Assembly: GCF_027625935.1 (NCBI RefSeq)
Contig: NZ_CP115300.1
Location: 5,890,001-5,954,000, forward strand
Length of the DNA stretch: 64,000 nt
Source of the DNA: Streptomyces camelliae
GTDB taxonomy: Bacteria > Actinomycetota > Actinomycetes > Streptomycetales > Streptomycetaceae
Reading direction: 5' to 3'
Of the stretch, positions 53,423 to 60,923 are shown piece after piece. Position 1 is the first letter of the stretch. Each line of letters begins with the position of its first letter. Below the pieces are notes generated by a model. It was given only the letters and a program-made list of their open reading frames with translations. It had not been told where the DNA came from and searched no databases. Made by a program: the position numbers and the translations under genes.

Positions 53423-54841
53423 ATGACCGACACGTTCAGCCCTGCCGAGACATCCGCCCCGGGCGCTTCGCACAGTCCCCGGCAACTCAAGCGCTCCATC
53501 GGCGTGGTCGGCGGCACCCTGCTGACGCTGTCCTGCGTCACGCCCGCCTCGACGCTCTTCGTGATCGTGCCCGACCTGTTCTCCAGCCTCGGCACCGCGA
53601 CCGCCCTGTGCCTCGTCATCGGCGCGCTGCTCTGCATCCCCGTGGCCTTCTGTTACTCGGAGCTGGGCACCCTCATCCCCAGCGCCGGCGGCGAGTACGC
53701 GATCGTCTCCACGCTGGCCGGGCGGCTCGCCGGCTGGCTGGCCTTCGTGATGTCGCTGCTCGTCGTGATGATCGTCCCTCCGGTCATCGCGATGGGCACC
53801 GCCGACTACCTTGCCCCGGTCGTCCACCTCGACCCGGCCTGGACGGGCGCCGGCGTGATGATCGCGGCCACCCTCGCCGGCCTGCTGGACCTGCGCGCCA
53901 ACGCCTGGATCACCGGCATCTTCCTGGTCCTGGAGGTCGTCGCCGCCGGTGTCGTCGCCGTACTCGGCTTCAGCCACTCCCACCGCGGTGCGGGCAGCCT
54001 CGTGAGCTCGCTCCAGGTGGCCGGTGACCACGCGCACGTCAACCCGGTCACGGCCATGATGGTCCTCTCCGGGCTCGCCATCGCCCTCTTCGCCACCCAG
54101 GGCTTCTCCACCGCCATCTACCTCTCCGAGGAACTGGAGAACCCGCGTCGCAGCGTCGCCCGCACCGTCCTCGCCACCCTCGCCATCTCCAGCGTCGTCA
54201 TCCTGGTGCCGGTCGTGGCGATCACCCTCGGCGCCGGTGACCTCAAGACCCTGACCGGCGGCGACATCTCCAGCATGGTCATCGCCTGGAGCAACTCGGC
54301 CGTCGGCACCTTCGTCAGCCTCTGCGTCGCCCTCGCGATCATCAACGCGGGCATCGTCATGGTCATCCAGAACTCCCGCGTCCTGTTCGCCTCCGCCCGT
54401 GACAAGGCCTGGCCCGCCCCGGTCAACAACGCCCTCGCCAAGCTCGGCCGGTTCGGCTCCCCGTGGGTCGCCACCCTCGTGGTCGGCGTCCCCGGCGCCT
54501 TCCTCTGCTTCGTGAACCTGGACACCCTCTACGGCGTCACCGGCGTCGCCGTCACCGGCCTGTATCTGCTGGTCGCGATCGCCGCGCTGCTCGCCCGGCG
54601 CGGAGCGCACGGCACCCGGCAGGCCTGGCGGATGCCGCTGTGGCCGGCGATGCCGATCCTGCTGATCGCCGTCCTCCTCTACATCCTGGTCGAGCAGGAC
54701 CCGTCGTACCTGTGGTGGACCGGCGGCATCACCGCCGTCGCCACCCTCTACTGGGTCTTCTACCTCCGCCCGCGCCGCGAGACCCGCTGGCTGGTGTCCC
54801 TGCCGGAGGACGTCCGGGTGCCGGAGAACGCCCAGGCCTGA
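53423..54841 (+). CDS. APC-superfamily amino acid permease
   Basis: A 472-residue membrane protein with about 12 hydrophobic helices. It has the APC opening VGGTLLTLSCVTPASTLFVI, SELGTLIPSAGGEYAIVSTL, ALFATQGFSTAIYLSEELEN (central motif) and SRVLFASARDKAWP. It probably takes up an amino acid or amine. It lies after the iol terminator with its own 253-bp leader, so it is not part of that operon. ATG at 53423. Confidence 0.85.
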   Translation: MTDTFSPAETSAPGASHSPRQLKRSIGVVGGTLLTLSCVTPASTLFVIVPDLFSSLGTATALCLVIGALLCIPVAFCYSELGTLIPSAGGEYAIVSTLAGRLAGWLAFVMSLLVVMIVPPVIAMGTADYLAPVVHLDPAWTGAGVMIAATLAGLLDLRANAWITGIFLVLEVVAAGVVAVLGFSHSHRGAGSLVSSLQVAGDHAHVNPVTAMMVLSGLAIALFATQGFSTAIYLSEELENPRRSVARTVLATLAISSVVILVPVVAITLGAGDLKTLTGGDISSMVIAWSNSAVGTFVSLCVALAIINAGIVMVIQNSRVLFASARDKAWPAPVNNALAKLGRFGSPWVATLVVGVPGAFLCFVNLDTLYGVTGVAVTGLYLLVAIAALLARRGAHGTRQAWRMPLWPAMPILLIAVLLYILVEQDPSYLWWTGGITAVATLYWVFYLRPRRETRWLVSLPEDVRVPENAQA

Positions 54842-54961
54842 CGCCGGCCCTTTCGTACCGCGCCCGAAGTACGGCGGCGCGGGTCCGTACGCCCCAAGGA
54901 GGGGCCCGGGTTCAGCCCGGGGGATCCATCGGATGTCAGTGCGGGCCCGTACCGTTGGGGC

Positions 54962-57616
54962 ATGGATCTTCGCCGGCTCTCGGTGCGAGGGCTGCTCAAA
55001 GGACCGCGGCGGCTGACGGCCGCCGCGGCCGCTGTCGTGGTGCTCGCCGGCGCCGGGACGTGGACGGTCGCCGCTGCCGATGACGGCCCGCCCGCGGTGC
55101 ACCGCACCGACCAGGTCATGGCCATGCCCGGCGGCGCCCGTCTGGACACCTCGTACTTCACCCCGGCCGGCTCCGGCCGCCACCCCGCCGTCCTGCTGGC
55201 GCACGGCTTCGGCGGCAGCAAGGACGACATGCGCGGCCAGGCCGAGGACCTCGCACGGGACGGGTACGCGGTCCTGACCTGGTCCGCGCGCGGCTTCGGC
55301 AGGTCGACGGGGAAGATCGGGCTCAACGACCCCAAGGCCGAGGTCGCCGACGTCTCCCGGCTCATCGACTGGCTCGCGAAGAAGCCCCAGGTCCAGCTCG
55401 ACAAACCCGGCGACCCGCGCGTGGGCGTGGCCGGCGGCTCCTACGGCGGCGCGATCTCCCTGCTCGCCGCCGGATACGACGACCGGGTGGACGCCATCGC
55501 CCCGGCCATCACGTACTGGAACCTCGCCGACGCCCTCTTCCCGAACGGCGTGTTCAAGAAGCTGTGGGCCGGCATCTTCTTCAACACCGGCGGCGGATGC
55601 GCCCACTTCGAGCCCGAGCTGTGCCAGATGTACAACAGGGTCGCCGAGTCCGGCACCCCGGACGCGGCCGCCCGCACGCTGCTGCAGGAGCGCTCGCCGT
55701 CCGCCGTAGCCGCCCGCATCAAGGTGCCCACCCTGCTGATGCAGGGCCAGACGGACTCCCTGTTCCCCCTCGGCCAGGCCGACGCCGCCCAGAAGGCGAT
55801 CCGTGCCAACGGCGCCCCCGTGGACGTCGACTGGATCGCGGGCGGCCACGACGGCGGCGACATGGAGAACGGCCGCGTCCAGACACGCGTGCGCGTGTGG
55901 TTCGACCGCTATCTCAAGGGTGAGAAGAGCGCCGACACCGGACCGGCCTTCCGGATCACCCGGACCGGGGGCGTGGACTCGCGCGACGGCACCGCCCAGT
56001 TGCGCGGCGCCAGTGCCGCCGCCTACCCCGGCCTGCACGACCACCAGCGCTCCGTCGCCCTGACCGGCGGCGCCCAGCAGGTCGCCAACCCGGCAGGCGC
56101 CAGCCCGCCCGGCGTCTCCGCGCTGCCCGGCCTCGGCGCCTCCGGCGGCCTGAGCCAGCTGTCGGCGCTCGGCGTCGGCGTCTCCCTCGACTTCCCCGGC
56201 CAGTACGCCAGGTTCGACTCCGCCCGGCTCACCCACGACCTCCAGATCACCGGCGCCCCCACGGCCACCGTCCACATCACCTCGACCAGCGACGACGCCG
56301 TCCTGTTCGGCAAGGTCTACGACGTCGGCCCCGACGGCACCCAGCAGGTGCTGCCCTCCCAGCTCGTCGCGCCCTTCCGGGTGACCGGAGCCAAGGCCGG
56401 CAAGGACGTCACGGTCACCCTCCCGGCGATCGACCACCAGGTGCAGAAGGGCCACCGGCTCCGCCTGGTCCTCGCCTCCACCGACCTCGGCTACGCCTCC
56501 CCGGCCGCCCCCGCCACCTACACCGTCTCCCTGAAGGGCGCGCTGAGCGTGCCGACGGCCCCCGCCGTCACCACCGCCGCCGCACCCCTGCCCGCCTGGG
56601 TCTGGTGGCTGCCCGCGGCCGGCGCCGCGGCCGCGCTCGCCCTGCTGCTCACCGGCCGCCGCCGGACGACCGCCCCCGCACCCGACCCGGAGCTCACCGA
56701 CGTCCCGCTCGTCATCAAGGACCTGAGCAAGCGGTACGCCAAGTCCACCGACCGGTACGCCGTGCGCGAGCTGTCCTTCCGGGTGGAACGCGGCCAGGTG
56801 CTCGGCCTGCTCGGCCCCAACGGCGCGGGCAAGACCACCACCCTGCGCATGCTGATGGGCCTGATCACCCCGGACGACGGCGAGATCAGGGTCTTCGGCC
56901 ACGCCATCCGGCCCGGCGCGCCCGTGCTGTCCCGGGTCGGCGCCTTCGTGGAGGGCGCGGGCTTCCTGCCGCACCTGTCCGGCCGGGAGAACCTGGAGCT
57001 GTACTGGCGGGCCACCGGCCGCCCGCCCGAGGACGCCCACCTGGACGAGGCCCTGGAGATCGCCGGGCTCGGCGACGCGCTCGCCCGCGCGGTGCGCACC
57101 TACTCCCAGGGCATGCGCCAGCGCCTCGCCATCGCCCAGGCCATGCTCGGCCTGCCCGACCTGCTCATCCTCGACGAACCCACCAACGGCCTCGACCCGC
57201 CCCAGATCCGCGAGATGCGCGAGGTGATGATCCGCTACGCGGCCGCCGGCCGTACGGTGATCGTCTCCAGCCATCTCCTCGCCGAGGTCGAGCAGTCCTG
57301 CACCCACCTGGTGGTGATGGACCGCGGCCGGCTCGTCCAGGCGGGCCCGGTCCGGGAGATCGTCGGCTCCGGCGACACCCTGCTGGTCGGCACCGCCCTG
57401 CCCGTGCAGGACCCGGTCGTGGAGAAGGTGGGCGCGCTGCCCGGCATCGCCTCCGCCGTACGCACCGACGACGGACTGCTGGTCCGGCTGGAGCCGGGCG
57501 GCACGGCCGAGCGGCTGGTCGTGGAGCTGGTGCGCCTCGATGTGCCCGTCGCCTCGGTCGGCCCGCACCGTCGCCTGGAAGACGCCTTCCTGACCCTGAT
57601 AGGAGGTTCCGCATGA
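54962..57616 (+). CDS. Fusion of S15-type alpha/beta hydrolase and ABC transporter ATPase
   Basis: An 884-residue chimera. The N-terminus has a signal/anchor helix (about 17-38) followed by an X-Pro dipeptidyl-peptidase/CocE-type hydrolase with nucleophile S160 (GGSYGGA), TDSLFP Asp and GGHDGGD His, and a jelly-roll C-terminal domain (HITSTSDDAVLFGKVYDVGP). A membrane helix at about 543-565 (WVWWLPAAGAAAALALLL) is followed by a complete ABC ATPase: GPNGAGKTT at 618-626, YSQGMRQRL and LLILDEPTNGLDP. The predicted topology puts the hydrolase outside and the ATPase inside. The stop overlaps the permease start, so a hydrolysis step and a transporter are physically joined. Confidence 0.88.
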   Translation: MDLRRLSVRGLLKGPRRLTAAAAAVVVLAGAGTWTVAAADDGPPAVHRTDQVMAMPGGARLDTSYFTPAGSGRHPAVLLAHGFGGSKDDMRGQAEDLARDGYAVLTWSARGFGRSTGKIGLNDPKAEVADVSRLIDWLAKKPQVQLDKPGDPRVGVAGGSYGGAISLLAAGYDDRVDAIAPAITYWNLADALFPNGVFKKLWAGIFFNTGGGCAHFEPELCQMYNRVAESGTPDAAARTLLQERSPSAVAARIKVPTLLMQGQTDSLFPLGQADAAQKAIRANGAPVDVDWIAGGHDGGDMENGRVQTRVRVWFDRYLKGEKSADTGPAFRITRTGGVDSRDGTAQLRGASAAAYPGLHDHQRSVALTGGAQQVANPAGASPPGVSALPGLGASGGLSQLSALGVGVSLDFPGQYARFDSARLTHDLQITGAPTATVHITSTSDDAVLFGKVYDVGPDGTQQVLPSQLVAPFRVTGAKAGKDVTVTLPAIDHQVQKGHRLRLVLASTDLGYASPAAPATYTVSLKGALSVPTAPAVTTAAAPLPAWVWWLPAAGAAAALALLLTGRRRTTAPAPDPELTDVPLVIKDLSKRYAKSTDRYAVRELSFRVERGQVLGLLGPNGAGKTTTLRMLMGLITPDDGEIRVFGHAIRPGAPVLSRVGAFVEGAGFLPHLSGRENLELYWRATGRPPEDAHLDEALEIAGLGDALARAVRTYSQGMRQRLAIAQAMLGLPDLLILDEPTNGLDPPQIREMREVMIRYAAAGRTVIVSSHLLAEVEQSCTHLVVMDRGRLVQAGPVREIVGSGDTLLVGTALPVQDPVVEKVGALPGIASAVRTDDGLLVRLEPGGTAERLVVELVRLDVPVASVGPHRRLEDAFLTLIGGSA

Positions 57617-58464
57617 GCACGCTCACCGAGGTCGCCTCCGGCTATCAGACCCGGCACACCCTGCCCCTGCGGGTCGAGCTGGTCCGCCAGCTCAAGCGGC
57701 GCCGCACCCTGGTCATGGGCGCGATCCTGTTCCTGCTGCCGTTCGTCCTGCTGATCGCCTTCGCGATCGGCACCCCGCACGACCGGGGCGGCCAGATCAC
57801 CCTGATGGACACGGCCACCGCGTCCGGCGCCAACTTCGCCGCGGTGAACCTGTTCGTCTCGGCCGGCTTCCTGCTGGTGATCCCGGTCGCCCTGTTCTGC
57901 GGGGACACCGTCGCCTCCGAGGCCAGCTGGTCCTCGCTGCGCTATCTGCTGGCCGCGCCCGTGCCCCGGGCCCGGCTGCTGTGGTCCAAGCTCGTCGTGG
58001 CCCTCGGGATGAGCCTCGCCGCGATGGTGCTGCTCCCGGTCGTGGCGCTCGCCGTCGGCACGGCCGCCTACGGCTGGGGCCCGCTGCAGATCCCCACCGG
58101 CGGCGCGCTGGACACCGGCACGGCGGCCCAGCGGCTCGTGCTGGTCGTGGCGTACGTCTTCGTGTCCCAACTGGTCACCGCCGGGCTCGCGTTCTGGCTG
58201 TCCACGAAGACGGACGCCCCGCTCGGCGCGGTCGGCGGCGCGGTCGGCCTGACGATCGTCGGCAACGTCCTGGACGCCGTCACCGCCCTCGGCCACTGGC
58301 GCGACTTCCTGCCCGCGCACTGGCAGTTCGCCTGGGCCGACGCCATCCAGCCGCACGCAGAGTGGTCCGGCATGATCCAGGGCGCCGCGATCTCCGTGTC
58401 GTACGCCCTGGTGCTGTTCGCCCTGGCCTTCCGGGGATTCGCCCGCAAGGACATCGTCTCCTAG
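57613..58464 (+). CDS. ABC-2 type transporter permease
   Basis: A 283-residue membrane protein with about six helices: RQLKRRRTLVMGAILFLLPF, FLLVIPVALFCGDTVASEAS with the usual ABC-2 amphipathic loop SWSSLRYLLAAPVPRARLL, GLTIVGNVLDAVTALGHWRD and a terminal YALVLFALAFRGFARKDI. It is the membrane partner of the fused ATPase; ATG overlaps its stop (ATGA). Confidence 0.9.
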   Translation: MSTLTEVASGYQTRHTLPLRVELVRQLKRRRTLVMGAILFLLPFVLLIAFAIGTPHDRGGQITLMDTATASGANFAAVNLFVSAGFLLVIPVALFCGDTVASEASWSSLRYLLAAPVPRARLLWSKLVVALGMSLAAMVLLPVVALAVGTAAYGWGPLQIPTGGALDTGTAAQRLVLVVAYVFVSQLVTAGLAFWLSTKTDAPLGAVGGAVGLTIVGNVLDAVTALGHWRDFLPAHWQFAWADAIQPHAEWSGMIQGAAISVSYALVLFALAFRGFARKDIVS

Positions 58465-58510
58465 CGGGCCGACCACGAGGACGTCCTGCTCGCCGAAGGT
58501 GAAGCAGAAA

Positions 58511-58549
58511 CGGCGGCGGGCCACCGGGGGAACCGGTGACCCGCCGCCG
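58511..58549. terminator. Bidirectional hairpin between the permease and rodlin 1
   Basis: CGGCGGCGGGCCACCGG (58511-58527) and CCGGTGACCCGCCGCCG (58533-58549) pair over 17 bp with one mismatch and a 5-nt loop. It sits between two convergent genes and could terminate both. Confidence 0.75.
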
Positions 58550-58562
58550 CGGAAGGACTCGA

Positions 58563-58973
58563 TCAGCCGTTGTTGGTGCCGTTGCCCGACAGCGCGGAGA
58601 TGTCGTCCAGGATGTGCGAGAGCGGCTCGTCGCCCTTGGCCTGGGTGGAGTTCTCGGTGCACTGCTGGTTCTGCGGCGCGGACAGGATCGGCACGTCCTG
58701 GAGCACGCCGACGGCGCCGACGCCGACCAGGCCCTGGGCGTTCAGCTTCGCCGGCAGGCCGATGCACAGCTTGTTCAGCGAGCCCTGGACCAGCGAGAGC
58801 TGCGGGCTCATGTTGCCGAAGGTGGCCGAGTTGCCGAACGACTGCTTCGCGTCGTTGCCGCTGAACGACGTGGTGCCGTGGTCGTCACCGATGGCGAGGG
58901 CCTGGGGGGCCGCCGTACCGGCGAGACCGGCGACGGAGGCGGCGACGGCCGCGGTTGCCCACAGCTTCTTCAT
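58563..58973 (-). CDS. Rodlin 1
   Basis: A 136-residue secreted rodlin: signal peptide about 1-28 (KKLWATAAVAASVAG, ending QALA), then [60 protein letters not shown] and [15 protein letters not shown]. Rodlins pair into the fibrils that make the rodlet pattern on aerial hyphae and spores together with chaplins. Start ATG at the complement of 58971-58973. A BldN-type promoter-like element lies at 59022-59050. The C-terminal part is almost identical in DNA to the other two rodlins. Confidence 0.95.
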   Translation of the reverse strand: MKKLWATAAVAASVAGLAGTAAPQALAIGDDHGTTSFSGNDAKQSFGNSATFGNMSPQLSLVQGSLNKLCIGLPAKLNAQGLVGVGAVGVLQDVPILSAPQNQQCTENSTQAKGDEPLSHILDDISALSGNGTNNG

Positions 58974-59021
58974 GTTCGTTCCCTTTCGAAAGGCGGACTC
59001 CGGGGAGGAGCTGCGTGATCG

Positions 59022-59050
59022 TCAACGCTGCCGACTCGCCCCGGGTTGCG
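59022..59050 (-). promoter_or_regulatory. BldN-type promoter-like element of rodlin 1
   Basis: On the reverse strand, CGCAAC (59045-59050) and CGTTGA (59022-59027) are 17 bp apart and the -10 is 48 nt from the start codon. The known BldN consensus, from memory, is CGTAAC-N16-CGTTGA. Confidence 0.6.
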
Positions 59051-59062
59051 CTCTTTGCCTCG

Positions 59063-59083
59063 ATCGGACCAGTGCAGTCCGAT
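59063..59083. promoter_or_regulatory. Inverted repeat ATCGGAC/GTCCGAT upstream of rodlin 1
   Basis: Perfect 7-bp arms with a 7-bp centre (CAGTGCA) lie just upstream of the -35-like element, 90-110 bp from the rodlin 1 start. A CTCCGAT or ATCCGAT sequence also lies near the other rodlin promoters (about 59694 and 59774). A shared regulator site is possible. Confidence 0.35.
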
Positions 59084-59131
59084 GAGTTCATGAATGCCCC
59101 CTTGGTTCAGGGGGTGTGCCCCGGGGGTAGA

Positions 59132-59165
59132 CCGAAGGGCCGCCGGGGAGCCGACGGCCCTTCGG
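59132..59165 (-). terminator. Hairpin downstream of rodlin 2
   Basis: CCGAAGGGCCG (59132-59142) and CGGCCCTTCGG (59155-59165) form a perfect 11-bp stem with a 12-nt loop, 33 bp after the rodlin 2 stop on the reverse strand. Confidence 0.7.
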
Positions 59166-59197
59166 GACGGGCCCGTGCGGGCCCGGGGATGTCCGGA

Positions 59198-59611
59198 TCA
59201 GTGGTTGTTGGTGCCGTTGCCGGACAGGGCGGAGATGTCGTCCAGGATGTGCGACAGGGGCTCGTCGCCCTTGGCCTGGGTGGAGTTCTCGGTGCACTGC
59301 TGGTTCTGCGGCGCGGACAGGATCGGCACGTCCTGCAGCACGCCGACGGCGGCGACACCGACCAGGCCCTGGAGGTTCAGCTTCGCCGGCAGGCCGATGC
59401 ACGGCTTGTTCAGCGAGCCCTGGATGAGCGCCATCTGCGGGCTCATGTTGCCGTAGGTCGCGGAGTTGCCGAACGCCTGCTCGGCGCCGTTGCCGCTGAA
59501 GGACGTGGTGCCCGTGTCGTTGCCGATGGCCAGGGCCGGCGACGCGACGGCGGCCGAAGCACCGACGACGGAGGCGGCTACCGCGGCGGTAGCCAGAACC
59601 TTCTTGATCAC
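59198..59611 (-). CDS. Rodlin 2
   Basis: A 137-residue rodlin: signal peptide IKKVLATAAVAASVVGASA through PALA, then [40 protein letters not shown] and the shared [20 protein letters not shown] region ending GNGTNNH. The start is GTG (complement of 59609-59611) with GAAGGGAA upstream. A promoter-like element is at 59658-59685. It is divergent from rodlin 3 and co-oriented with rodlin 1. Confidence 0.94.
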   Translation of the reverse strand: MIKKVLATAAVAASVVGASAAVASPALAIGNDTGTTSFSGNGAEQAFGNSATYGNMSPQMALIQGSLNKPCIGLPAKLNLQGLVGVAAVGVLQDVPILSAPQNQQCTENSTQAKGDEPLSHILDDISALSGNGTNNH

Positions 59612-59657
59612 TTGCGCATTCCCTTCTGAAGAAACCCCGTCCACCGGAGCGCCTGGT

Positions 59658-59685
59658 TCAACTGCCCATCCCGTGAAGGGTTGCT
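59658..59685 (-). promoter_or_regulatory. BldN-type promoter-like element of rodlin 2
   Basis: On the reverse strand AGCAAC (59680-59685) and AGTTGA (59658-59663) are 16 bp apart, with the -10 46 nt before the GTG, the same layout as for rodlins 1 and 3. Confidence 0.5.
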
Positions 59686-59792
59686 CCGGTTCACTCCGAT
59701 GGCCCACATAGGGGCGTGCGAACATGCCCGGTGCGCTGGTCGAGGAATTCCACCGATGCCGTCAAACCGAACGATCCGATCGGGTGATGCCC

Positions 59793-59820
59793 CGCAACCA
59801 AACCGCCAGGAGCCGGTTGA
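59793..59820 (+). promoter_or_regulatory. BldN-type promoter-like element of rodlin 3
   Basis: CGCAAC (59793-59798) and GGTTGA (59815-59820) are 16 bp apart and the -10 ends 52 nt before the ATG. Confidence 0.6.
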
Positions 59821-59872
59821 TGCGGGGGCAGGAACGTGCGTCTTGGCGAGGAGCCAGGGAAGGAAAGCGAAA

Positions 59873-60286
59873 ATGCTGAAGAAGGCAATGGCCGCGGCGG
59901 CGGTCGCCGCGTCCGTCATCGGTGTGTCGGCGGCGGCAGCCCCCCAGGCGCTTGCCATCGGCAACGACACGGGCACCACGTCGTTCAGCGGCAACAACGC
60001 CAGCGAGGCGTTCGGCAACAGCGTGACCGGGGGCGACCTCAGCCCGCAGGCCACGCTGGTCCAGAGCTCGCTCAACAAGCTCTGCGTCGGCCTGCCGGCG
60101 AAGGCGAACCTGCAGGGTCTGGTGGGCGTCGGCGCCGTCGGTGTGCTGCAGGACGTGCCGATCCTGTCCGCGCCGCAGAACCAGCAGTGCACCGAGAACT
60201 CCACCCAGGCCAAGGGCGACGAGCCGCTCTCGCACATCCTGGACGACATCTCGGCGCTGTCGGGCAACGGCACCAACAACGGCTGA
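59873..60286 (+). CDS. Rodlin 3
   Basis: A 137-residue rodlin on the opposite strand from the other two: signal peptide [20 protein letters not shown] through QALA, then [40 protein letters not shown] and the shared C-terminal region ending GNGTNNG. ATG at 59873 with GGAAGGAAAG upstream. Two cysteines (LC and QQC) are conserved in all three copies. The well-studied species has two rodlins (rdlA, rdlB), so I leave out individual symbols. Confidence 0.94.
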   Translation: MLKKAMAAAAVAASVIGVSAAAAPQALAIGNDTGTTSFSGNNASEAFGNSVTGGDLSPQATLVQSSLNKLCVGLPAKANLQGLVGVGAVGVLQDVPILSAPQNQQCTENSTQAKGDEPLSHILDDISALSGNGTNNG

Positions 60287-60578
60287 CCCACGCCGGTCCC
60301 ACCACCGCCCGGGCGGCGCGCCGATTCTCGTGCCGTCGCCCGGGCGGCTTTTGCCCGCCTTGCCGAAGAAGCGTTTCTCTGCCCGGCCTGCACGCCTTCC
60401 GTCGAGGTGTCAATTCTGTGAAGGCGTTCGAGTGAATTCCGGGACGGCACGTGTTCCATAGTTTCTTCGGCTGTCTATCCCTCGTTTTACAGCCTGCCGG
60501 TCATGGTGCGAGCCGTTGAAGCTGTGCTCGCTCGGTTTCGGCCGTCATAGGGGCATGACCGCAGAGAAGGGAAATCCC

Positions 60579-60806
60579 ATGAAGAAGAGCGCTGCCGTCG
60601 TCGCCGGCGCGATCCTGGTCCTGGGCGGGGCTGTCCCCGCCTTCGCCGACTCCGAAGCGGAAGGCCAGGCCATCGGTTCCCCGGGTGTCATCTCCGGCAA
60701 CGTGGTCCAGGTCCCGATCCACATTCCGATCAACGTCTGCGGCAACACGGTCAACGTCATCGCGCTGCTGAACCCGACGTTCGGCAACGTCTGCGTGAAC
60801 CACTGA
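60579..60806 (+). CDS. Short chaplin
   Basis: A 75-residue secreted chaplin: signal peptide about 1-24 (KKSAAVVAGAILVLGGAVPAFA), then one chaplin domain (GQAIGSPGVISGNVVQVPIH, IPINVCGNTVNVIALLNPTF, GNVCVNH) with its two cysteines. Short chaplins assemble into amyloid-like fibrils that lower surface tension for aerial growth. It has the ChpD/E/F/G/H layout; its position beside rodlins suggests ChpD. ATG at 60579 with GAGAAGGGAA upstream. A CGTTGA lies at 60514-60519, but its partner hexamer is poor. Confidence 0.92.
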   Translation: MKKSAAVVAGAILVLGGAVPAFADSEAEGQAIGSPGVISGNVVQVPIHIPINVCGNTVNVIALLNPTFGNVCVNH

Positions 60807-60843
60807 CGTTCCGCGCCCTCACCCAGCCCACCGGCTGCGTTCT

Positions 60844-60891
60844 GGCCGGCCCCGGACAGCGATCCGTCGATCTTTCGTCCCGGGGCCGGCC
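60844..60891 (+). terminator. Hairpin between the two chaplin genes
   Basis: GGCCGGCCCCGG (60844-60855) and CCGGGGCCGGCC (60880-60891) are perfect 12-bp arms around 24 nt, ending 32 bp before the next start. It would terminate the short chaplin transcript or attenuate read-through. Confidence 0.6.
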
Positions 60892-60923
60892 TTCCCACTT
60901 CTTCGAGCAGGAAGACCACGAGA

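Noticed and set aside
53252..57568. 1438-codon reverse frame opposite the APC permease and hydrolase-ATPase fusion
   Set aside because: The forward genes have complete motifs and correct codon bias; the reverse frame has no recognisable domain.
60306..60348. Insertion-type direct repeat GCCCGGGCGGC
   Set aside because: The two copies flank 21 bp downstream of rodlin 3 and more likely form part of a GC-rich terminator region.
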